Below, piece after piece: positions 56,101-64,000 of a stretch of DNA of 64,000 nt; the stretch's first letter is position 1, and the number at the start of each line of letters is the position of its first letter. This stretch comes from Pholiota molesta (Eukaryota; Basidiomycota; Agaricomycetes; Agaricales; Strophariaceae). The stretch is from the NCBI GenBank assembly GCA_014925825.1, contig JACGCK010000137.1:1-64000 (forward strand), read 5' to 3'. The notes beneath the pieces were generated by a model. That model saw nothing but the letters and a program-made list of their open reading frames with translations, was not told where the DNA came from and searched no databases. Both the position numbers and the translations under genes were made by a program.

Positions 56101-59100
56101 CAGCGGCGACCCCTCGAACTGCGCCCGCACCCTCGAAGAGTCCGGCTCCTGCTGCGGCCAAAAATACCTACCAGACAGCGTCGTCGTCCTTCGATGATGA
56201 TTGGGATGACGTCAAAGAGAAGGAGGATTCGGACGGAGATAGCAGCGACGACGAAATAACTGCATCGAGAGAGGCGCGCGCAAAGATAGCACAGTCGCTT
56301 TTCGGCGGAATACTTCCCAGACCCAGCTCCGCAGCAGCCTCGGCACCTGTCTCTTCGCCATCCACGCCAGGGCCTCTTGGCGGTGGACCACCCCCTCCGC
56401 CACCACCCCCATCTGCCCCTCCCGCCCGCGCGCGCCCATCGTGACCGTCGCTGCGCCTGGCCCTAGTGATGTCAGTGCGCTGATGTCCTCTATCCAGGGC
56501 GGCTTGCGACTCAAGCCCACGAAGACCGTCGACAAGAGCGCACCGCCGGTGTCCGGACGGGTCCTTGGCGACACGGCGCCTCCTGCACACATCAACGCTG
56601 CGCCGCGACCCGCATCGCCTCCGCCCCCGGCGGCCGTCGTCCCAGACACGCTGCCCATGGCCAAGGAGGATGGCGATCGCTCGAGTTACAGACAATCTGT
56701 GGGTTGGTTTGCGGATCGTGCGGCGGATGTTGGCTCATCTCCTCCGGTTGTTCAGGCGCTGCCGTCTACGGTTGAAGTGGATGAAGAGGAGGAGCGTTAT
56801 CAGGCTCCGGCTGCTCCGGTGGCCATCCCGGAAATTCATGTTGATGAGCCCGCCTCCGAGCCAACATCTGATCTTATGGCAGATATTGACAAGTCGATCG
56901 GTAGGCCATTTGTTTCCATCTCCTTCTTCCTCGTAGCTTATCGTCGTATCACAGAGCACCGTGTTCGTTCTCTGTATCCATTTGAAGGCGATGGACATGA
57001 AGATCTCTGTAAGTCTCTGATCCAACTACTCTTCTTTATTCCTCTTGCTAAAATTTGATTAAGCCTTTGGAGAAAATCTCATACTTGTAGCTAATCCATC
57101 TAAGAGTGGCGGAGACTGGTGGTATGGCAAAATCGTGAGCACCGGCAAAGCCGGTCTCTTCCCGAAGACTTATGTCGAGACTATCATTCCCAGTAAGGTC
57201 TCATTTCCTGCTTTTTCGAACACCCTCTGAACTTTATGCAGAGAAAGCCAAGGCCGTGTATACCTACACCGCTGGCAATGGCGACGAACTTCCTTTCACT
57301 GAAGGCGATACCTTAACGATTATAGACACGTCGGAGGAAGAATGGTGGAAAGCAGAGCAAGGCGGCGTAGTTTTCATTGTTCCTGCTGCCTACCTGGAGC
57401 TTGTGGAGGGTTAGTGGTCCTATTTATGCCTTGAGTTCCTCTGTTTACCCTCTGTCGGTATTAGGCTGAAGTTAATTTTTTTCTGCTTTATTTTACATGT
57501 ACCCCTCGATTACATCGATTCTACCTCGGAATGGAAAAAATACAATACCAACGTTTACCTTTTTTTTTGTCCTGACAGAAACGCCGAGAACGGATCAGAC
57601 GCAAGCGAGAAACGACACGGTACCGGTATCTATTCCGCCTGAAAAAATTCTCACCCTACCTGCACCTGAGAGTATTGAATCCAAAATGAAGACCCACGAC
57701 GACCAGACGGACAATGATTCTGACTCCGACGATTCCGATTCGGACTACTTATCTTTTGAAGACAATGACGATGACAACGACGAAGAGGCCGCCGCCGCCA
57801 AAGAAGCTCGAGAACGGGAGAAGCAACGCGTCTTAGAGGCTGCAGGCCTCATCGTGAATCAGAACGTCGGCCCACCGCCGCTGCGTCCCAAAGCAAGGAG
57901 CATCAAACGCCGTCCAGCGCCTGCGGCCCCGCGACGGGAACCTTCCTTCCACAAAGACCTCCCTCCTGTGCCCGACACAGAACCAGAACCGGACCCGGAC
58001 CCGGAGCCAGAGCCCGCGCCGATCATCTCGCATGAAGCACGGCTGGATGACGCGTTTGCGCGCTATGAGTCCTTCAAGAACTCGCATGCTGCGAACGCGA
58101 TGAACCGCCTTTCCGTCGTCTCTACGGACTCCACTTCCGGCATGACGATGTCGCCGACGGTGTCTTCGGCGTCGGCCATGTCACTGGCGCCTAGCCAAGG
58201 CAGCCAGAAGGACACTGGGGGCGGCGAGGGCCGGTATTCGAATTTCTTGCACTTCTTGACTGGCGGTAAAGCCCAAGGTGAGGGAGGCAGTGGAGAACGG
58301 CGGACAGCGGCGAGCTTGAATATATCGGCGCCGATGATGATAAATTCGGCGAGCAACCAATCGACACCTCAGGATGGACCGTCAAGGTCAAATAGCCCTT
58401 CGTTCGGAATGGTATGTGTTCTCCAGATTTCTGCTGCTCTTCGTGTCTGTATTCACCATGGGCCCTCTGGAAAAGTCATGGGCGAGCCTCGTCAACAAGA
58501 ACGCGCTCGACGGCATCCCCCAGGCGAACGAAAACGGCAGGAGGCGATTTTGAGCTCATCAATACGGAGGTAGCCTATGTGCGAGATCTTCAGCTCATTG
58601 TGGAGGTGATTGTTTATCTTTCGGTGTACCATCGCTATAGACTTGTCTAACATTTGCCGTCGTTTCAGGTTTTCTATTCAAGCATGCTTCCAATGCTGTC
58701 TACTAAAGAAATTACTGTTGTCTTTGCCAATATCGAGGATCTTCTCCTCGTAAACACGGTCCGCGTTTTGTATCTCTTTTTCTTTACTTCAGATATACTG
58801 AGACCTTCCTTCAGGCATTCGTCAGCTCGCTCGAGGAAAGGCAAAAAGATTGTCGACTCTATGTTGACAAAATTGGTGATATTTTATTGTCCCATATTCC
58901 AAATATGGGGGCATATATGGTTCGTCTGTGTGTAGGTATAGGACAAGAGGCTTGAGCTCACGATTTCTCGGTCATAGGAATATTGCGTCAACCAATCAAC
59001 GGCGATACAAGTGCTGAAGTCTTTGCGAGAGTCAAAACCGGAATTGGCATCTCATCTACAGGTGATTATATTCATGAAACGATACTCAAGACTGAAGAAA

Positions 59101-60092
59101 TGGCTTATCATCTTGGTAGCACCTCCGAGATGAAAACCCTACAGTCAGGAATCTCGATTTGTCCAGCTATCTGCTAGCTCCTAGTGAGTTTTTGTAGAAC
59201 GTCATGATATCGCTTGCTCAGTGATGTATGCTCTTCAGTGCAACGCGTTACACGATATCCGTTGTTGATCAAGCAAGTGAGTACGATTATACAGTATTTC
59301 ATATATGATTTTAAGTTTTGTTCTGCAGATCGAAAAGTACACGGAGGTCGGAGAAGAGTACGAAGCAATTAAGACCTCCCATGATATGGCTGAAAAGCTG
59401 CTGGAGCACATCAATGAGACGATTCGACAGCAAGAAGGACAAGAGACACTCAAAAATATTTCCCAGAATCTATGGGTTGGCCAAGGGTAAGTGAACTTAA
59501 CACTTGATATCGAAACTTGGGTCTTCATTTGTACTTTTCTCTACTCCAGCCGCTTGGATCTCACAGCTCCGACTCGACATATGGGCCCTCGAAGATTGCT
59601 GAAACAAGGGGTCGTGTTCAAAGCAAAAAGTCGCAAGAAATTGCACGCGTTCCTATGTAGTGATATCCTAGTATTGTTGGATGAATCGATGAAGAACTTG
59701 TATCGGATGGTCAGTATATCTTCTCTGCTCATTCCTGATTGTTTTTGACAACGATTCTAAGCCTATCCCACTTGCATACGCCCATGCGAAGGAATCAGGA
59801 TCAAGAGGTGCGTGGACGCGTTGCGAATGAATCAACTTGTTTATAAACCCCAATTACAATTATAGATGAAACCGGATTCCAAATCTCTCAAAATTATCAG
59901 CGGGGTGCAGACACCTTAAACCTGCGTGCATCATCTGCTCGCGATTGTCAACGTTCGTGAGCTTAGTGAGATGTCTTTTTCTGCTGCTAATCAGCCTGCA
60001 TTTTGATAGAATGGGTGCAAGAAATCACCACTGCCACGAAACGAGCTCGCCATGCCGAAGAACGGGCTGCCCGCAAAGCTGGACGCCGGTAG
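53195..60092 (+). CDS. CIN1: Intersectin/Cin1-like endocytic scaffold with RhoGEF module (EH, coiled coil, WH2, 2 SH3, DH, PH)
   Basis: Very large multi-exon gene. The Gln/Pro-rich start (MAQWGQGQQQGFQYPMQTGF) has repeated TGFP motifs, then one EH domain across an intron at about 54060-54113 (SKAEKKNYNNIFRSWDAQNT, LPKDDLARIW, KLNLAEFHVAMGLIYR, MPVPDVLPAELRPPS). Coiled coil: LQDMKRRLENTAQMLDRAAE, EEKRRLERELLSLMHERI. DDRDRPYSRGG repeats (54935-55130) and Pro/Ala-rich arms follow. WH2-like actin-binding motif: ALMSSIQGGLRLKPTKTVDK (about 56475). SH3-1: VRSLYPFEGDGHEDL, GDWWYGKI, GLFPKTYVE. SH3-2: KAVYTYTAGNGDELPFTEGD, EEWWKAEQGG. A 169-nt intron (57410-57578) follows. RhoGEF: ELINTEVAYVRDLQLIVEVF, MPTLRDLDLSSYLLAPMQRV. 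PH: RLLKQGVVFKAKSRKKLHAF, WVQEITTATKRARHAEERAA, stop at 60090-60092. Couples endocytosis, actin and Cdc42/Rho activation. Frame breaks near 55612 and 56437. Confidence 0.85.
57410..57578 (+). promoter_or_regulatory. Unusually long intron with an immediate in-frame stop between SH3-2 and the RhoGEF half
   Basis: The donor gttagt at 57410 follows GAG G of the second SH3 domain; the acceptor is tttttttttgtcctgacag ending at 57578. At 169 nt it is about three times longer than other introns here. If retained, translation ends at TAG (57412-57414) one residue after the SH3 domain, yielding a short protein without DH/PH. Confidence 0.6.
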
Positions 60093-60577
60093 ATGCAACA
60101 TATGCATCTGAATCTCCTCGGCTTTATTCTAGGAGCTGTAATTTATTGGGACATTTCACAGTTTCTTATTTTACATGCGAATAGGACACTTGACCCTACA
60201 CATAATTTTTATTTCGTTACATTCATCTCCCCCGAGCGTTTTCCTCGGTAACTGCTGACAGATTTCCATTTCTACCACTTGATCCTCGTTCATTGTAATA
60301 TATGATTGCATACACCATTCAATTACCCTTGGAATGTATCGTCTTGTTGTTTACTTTCCGCGGCTGATAGAATTGTACTGGTCCATGACCCTTCCTTTTA
60401 CTGTAGAATAGATGAAGAAACTATGAATTGTTGAGCTTCCCGTCCGGTCCCTCGGCAACCGAGGGGCCGAGTTGACCGGCAATCGTTGACGCCGTACAGC
60501 TTCCGCTCAACGCTTTATAAGATACCTTCCCCGCATCCTACATCATTTCCTCATTTTCCAACGTCCATCCAGCCACC
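60093..60577. other. Intergenic, promoter of the short-chain dehydrogenase
   Basis: Contains the Cin1 3' region and, from about 60420, a promoter-like stretch with a TATA-like ctttataaga (60513-60522), about 60 bp before the ATG at 60578. Nothing else seen. Confidence 0.4.
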
Positions 60578-62085
60578 ATGTCATCTGGTAAGTTCCATGA
60601 GCAATCTCCAAGCAGGGACGAAGCTCATACCCGCGAATTCGGCACAGATCTTCGTCTTGAGTCTCTGTTCAAGGTTAATGGCAAAATTGGTGAGTTATGA
60701 GTCCGAGGCGCCTTGAAGATTATGAATCCGTCAAGTTGAACTTGCATGTCGCCAGTCCTCGTTACCGGAGGAGGCTCTGGTATTGGGAAGATGATTGCAA
60801 CGGGATTTGCGCAGAACGGAGCCAAAGTCTACATTGCTGCGCGGAAAGAGAACCAACTCAAAGAAGTACGTGCATCCCGTGAATCACATAAAACCTAATG
60901 AACGACCATGATTCTTCTTCTTACCCACCCAGGCTATTGCTGATATCAACAAAGTCGCAACGGGCCTAAGGCCGACTACATAGTTGCCAACGTCGGCGTA
61001 CGTAATTCGTACGATACAACCCCTCATGCTTCGCATTCTAACTGTCTTCCACAGTCAAAAGCCGGATGCAACGCCCTCATTGCCGAGTTCCGTAAAAGGG
61101 AGAACAAGCTTCATGTTCTTGTGAATAATTCCGGTATCACATGGGGTGGTCCTTTCCTCGATTTCCCTGAAGAGAAGGGATGGGACAATGTCTTCAACGT
61201 CAATGTGAAGAGCATCTTTACAGTGCGTCTCTTTTATTCAAAAGGTCACGTAAGGCTAACTCTACTGAAAAATCTCTAGTGACTGCTGGGTGAGACTTGA
61301 ACCATCAATCAACAACCAGTCCAAGGCTACTAACATATGCCTCAGTCTTTCAGATCTATTGACGAAAGATTCAAACAACCGCGACCCCGGACGCGTCATC
61401 AACATCTCATCAACAGCTTCTGTTGAACCTGCAAGCGAAGGTCTTCTGAGTTCTGATGGAAATGGGACTTGGAGTTGTACGTGGCTTTTTGATTTGATAA
61501 ATCTTCAAATCTCCTGACAGGCTTCTCTTAATGCTTAGATCAACCAAGCAAAGCTGCTGGTTAGTCATTTTCAAGCGTCGTGCAATTTTGTCCGCATTTA
61601 CTGAGGATATCTCTATAGTGAATCACCTAACATCACAGTTGGCCTACAAACTAAACTCTTCACATATCACGTACGTTCCTTGTCATAAGCATCCGCGGTA
61701 CCCAATAAACGATTCCATTGACTTTTGTTCTTACCATCTCCAGCGTCAATGCCATTTGCCCCGGGTACGTCCCCGTCCGTCGAAGAGATCTGAGCTCACA
61801 TAATTTCTATACAGACTTTTCCCTAGTAAGATGACCGCTTTTGGTCTGAAACTGCTGGCGAAGAAACATTCAATGCTGGACAACCAACGGTGCGCCATTT
61901 TGTTCGTTTGCCCTTTTCGACACCCCTTGAACCATCTATAGGTCGCTTCGGCGCTCCCTCCGATATCGCTGGACTTGCTCTCTTCCTCTCCTCGCCTGCA
62001 TCAGCGCATATACCGGCTCCATATCCTTCTCGATGGCGGGTCGCGCTTCACCCGCCACGGCATCGCTCCTGCCCTCAAGCTATGA
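60578..62085 (+). CDS. Short-chain dehydrogenase/reductase (NAD(P)H-dependent), frame breaks
   Basis: Classical SDR Rossmann fold. MSS is followed by an intron at 60588, then [13 protein letters not shown] and [20 protein letters not shown] with the TGxxxGIG cofactor motif (about 60760-60800). [20 protein letters not shown] replaces the usual [29 protein letters not shown] and WSYQPSKAA carry the Ser and the YxxxK catalytic residues. [20 protein letters not shown] is followed by [20 protein letters not shown] and the stop at 62083-62085 after ALKL. Introns of about 50-60 nt interrupt nearly every motif. Frame changes near 60625, 60967 and 62010 need one base each. It resembles basidiomycete 3-oxoacyl-ACP reductase-like SDRs of undefined substrate. 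Confidence 0.75.
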
Positions 62086-62364
62086 AGCTCTGATGAGTGT
62101 GTTTATACCTGTAGTATGTCCATGGCTGCTACCTATGTACTGATAATACCTTATGCTTTTCATCTTGGACGAATGCACTCTGCTAATGAAATTTGTTTTT
62201 TCGAGGGACAATCGTGTGATACCGAGTTTTCACTCGGAGCTTGTAACTTTTTCTGACAGATCGTCGTGCTGACCCCAAGATTTTTGAGCTAGTGCATGAC
62301 GGCAGATGTTGCCTTGATTCGGAGCAGCCATATGCAAGCCACTCGCTTAAGTACTCTCTTCGTT
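62086..62364. other. Intergenic, no feature seen
   Basis: 3' region of the dehydrogenase leading to the dispersed repeat. No frame or motif of note. Confidence 0.4.
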
Positions 62365-62835
62365 TTACTTCTGTTCATCCAGGCTTCTTCAAGACGGACA
62401 TCGGTAAACTTACGTTGCTCCGAGGATATACGATATCTTAGTGCCACGGTGAGGAGATTTATGGTGTTATCACATTGTTATCTGATCCTCCTTATGTTCA
62501 TTCGGTCAGAATCGCCTTCGACAGTCAAGCAACAATTATTTTGAATTCGCACTATACAAGATTGTTTGATTTTGGAACTCGAATCCGCGTACGAAAGGAG
62601 AAGGAGAAAACTAAATCAAAGTAACAGTTTTGAGCGGCATAGCATCAAACCAATCCGGCCATTGGAAACCGTATGAAAGATCCAACAGCGCCACCCTCCG
62701 GTATTGTTCAACGTCGCCCTCGACTCGCAACACTAGAAATCCTTGCATCCAGTCTCCCTGGTTTCTCCATTTTCTGCCTGCGCGCAAATGACGACGTGGA
62801 AGTCCTGTTCACGATCCTGCTCCGTTCCTTCGAGG
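62365..62835 (+). repeat. Dispersed repeat, copy 2 (inverted relative to 39795-40240)
   Basis: Homologous over about 450 bp to the minus strand of 39795-40240, in collinear order. Here it lies directly downstream of the HET gene on the minus strand and could contain its 3' untranslated part; at the first locus no HET gene is adjacent. Confidence 0.6.
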
Positions 62836-62854
62836 CAATCGATTCTGATTCCTC

Positions 62855-64000
62855 CTACTCCATCCTCTTCCTCTTGTTCTTCGTCGTCGTCGGTTTCCCA
62901 TTCCTCGTCCCCTTCCCTTCTTCGTCGCCTTCTTGTCCTTCACCGTCTTCCGGCTCGTCGCCATCCGGGTCTTCGTCGTTCTCCCCTTCTTCTTCATCTC
63001 CCTCTTCATCGCCTTCTTCATCTTCGTCGCTATCAGGCTCTTCATCGCTATCCCCAATAACCACAAGAGGGCTAGGTTCCAAACAGTTGAATGGTGGAGG
63101 AATCCAACTCGTAGCCGATAGACTGCTTGCGAACTGGCTGCCCGAGCGCGTTCCCTTCCTCTCTCTGAATTTGCATTTCCGCCCGTCACGCATCAGCGGA
63201 TGCATCTTCACCCGTATGGTCAACGTTGCGTCCGCAACTTCGCCGAAAGGAAGGCTGCTGATTTTCGGGGTCGCCACGCACGCCACGATCTCGGCTTCAT
63301 AGCATGCGGCAGACGATGGAGGTTGCAAATCGACGCCGGATATATCCAGCTTTCCGTCGACAGACGCCCAGGACCAGGTTGGGGCGCGATAAGGCTCTGG
63401 ACGCGGAAGGTGGGCTTCGTCTGGCCCCATGGGCGGCCAGACTTGCCAGAGGAGGTCGCTGAGGAGGCTCCGTTTCCACAGCCCGGCGATGTATTGGTCT
63501 TGGAAGTTTGCCTGGAATACCTCGGCAATGCTGGAGAATGCGACCAGTTTGTCGGAGCTACAGTGATTTTCGTCTCCGAGTACTCCAGAAGCAACCTTCT
63601 CCACCGCCCTGGAAGTCCTTCGTCTTCATCGTCATCTTCGTCGGCGGTACGCGTGGTTCTATGGGCTTCGTTGGTCGTGAAAAGAATGTAGTCGTTCGCT
63701 GGAACGGGAGCTTCCTCTTGTCCGCCTTGCGAACGACGCTCGAAGGGGGATGGTCGGCTGATATCGCGCTCATAAAAACTGCGACACTTGTACAAAACGT
63801 TGGGCGGTTGGAAGATGAGCCTTCGGGCCGACAGCGCGCTTTCCTGGAAACACCAGCCGCGTTCCTCGAGCGGCCTGTGCATGACGACCGTCTCGAATTT
63901 CCCCAACCCCGGTCTCTGGCGCGGGATGTTCAGCTCGAGAAGCATCCGGCCTATCGATTTATTCGCGAGGTGGAATGGCAGAACATCGGGGCCGCGCGCA
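62855..64000 (-). CDS. HET-domain (heterokaryon incompatibility) protein, 5' end outside the window, acidic C-terminal tail
   Basis: Partial: the gene enters from beyond 64000. The frame at 63945-63220 reads EERGWCFQESALSARRLIFQ, the C-terminal signature of HET domains, which mediate cell death on fusion with non-self hyphae. After a frame change near 63600: SDLLWQVWPPMGPDEAHLPR, PYRAPTWSWASVDGKLDISG, then KISSLPFGEVADATLTIRVK and MHPLM. The end is an extraordinarily acidic tail (62885-63060) of DEEGDEEGDEEEGENDEDPD type, then a basic RNGKPTTTKNKRKRME and the stop at 62855-62857. A relict of the same gene family lies at 34085-34300. Partner and allelic status unknown. Confidence 0.72.

Noticed and set aside
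57412..57414. TAG as the true end of one gene and start of a second, separate RhoGEF gene
   Set aside because: Good donor and acceptor sites join the two halves in phase and EH-SH3-DH-PH is a known intersectin/Cin1 order; kept instead as a possible isoform switch.
62673..63302. Ser/Phe/Pro-rich plus-strand frame
   Set aside because: It is the antisense of the acidic HET tail; the Ser runs are reverse-complemented Glu/Asp codons.
6108..63900. Programmed ribosomal frameshifting as the cause of the frame breaks
   Set aside because: The breaks occur in many unrelated genes at different short homopolymers without a shared slippery site or downstream structure, so missing bases explain them better.
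1..64000. CRISPR array, prophage or bacterial operon
   Set aside because: No regularly spaced repeats; spliceosomal introns and eukaryotic gene families throughout.

Overview
This 64 kb window is nuclear DNA of a filamentous basidiomycete, most likely an agaricomycete. The reasons are many short introns (mostly 48-60 nt, GT..AG), intron-containing tRNA genes, and a gene set typical of mushroom-forming fungi: an intersectin/Cin1-type endocytic scaffold, PL14 polysaccharide lyase, DOPA dioxygenase, CE4 chitin deacetylase, F-box and HET proteins, a P450 and a DUF6697-like protein. There is no operon logic. Genes lie on both strands, in divergent and convergent pairs, and most functions are unrelated to their neighbours.

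Layout. 0-5.6 kb: two tandem paralogous secreted hydrophobic proteins that share exon structure and promoter, separated by 3.4 kb without supported genes. 6.1-10.5 kb: divergent MAK10/NAA35 (NatC subunit, minus) and mitochondrial tryptophanyl-tRNA synthetase (plus). 10.7-16.5 kb: a tandem duplication of an endonuclease III (Ntg/Nth) gene, followed by a bifunctional HMP-P kinase/TenA thiamine gene; a stub of the latter was copied along with the first Ntg unit. 16.7-24 kb: RING/coiled-coil protein, Ada3 (SAGA), RNA polymerase I RPA34, SLC41 Mg transporter. 24.4-31 kb: PL14 lyase, DOPA 4,5-dioxygenase, chitin deacetylase, small coiled-coil protein. 31-42 kb: gene-poor, with a repeat protein, tRNA-Arg and tRNA-Met, a HET gene relict, a DUF6697-like protein, an F-box protein, a P450, a dispersed repeat and a kexin-like prodomain fragment. 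42.4-49 kb: a secreted DP-repeat/His-rich protein, inositol polyphosphate multikinase, a sterol desaturase-superfamily enzyme and CDC73 (Paf1 complex). 49-64 kb: a tandem non-coding duplication, an F-box protein, the large Cin1-like protein (EH, coiled coil, WH2, two SH3, DH, PH), a short-chain dehydrogenase, the second copy of the dispersed repeat and a HET protein running off the window.

Main technical caveat: many otherwise well-conserved genes carry one or more single-base frameshifts, mostly missing bases in or beside short homopolymers, with the conserved protein continuing in the next frame. Five genes (both secreted paralogs, the Trp-tRNA synthetase, the first Ntg copy and the DUF6697-like gene) assemble cleanly. 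The pattern looks more like indel errors of an unpolished long-read assembly than gene death. Gene spans are therefore given from conserved start to conserved stop, with the suspected frame breaks noted.

Most interesting biology: the secreted metal-binding-looking DP-repeat/His-cluster protein (42.4-43.8 kb); the 169-nt intron with an immediate in-frame stop between the SH3 and RhoGEF halves of the intersectin gene, suggesting long and short isoforms; the tandem Ntg duplication whose two copies decay differently; and the PL14 lyase with a Lys/Thr/Pro-rich insertion.
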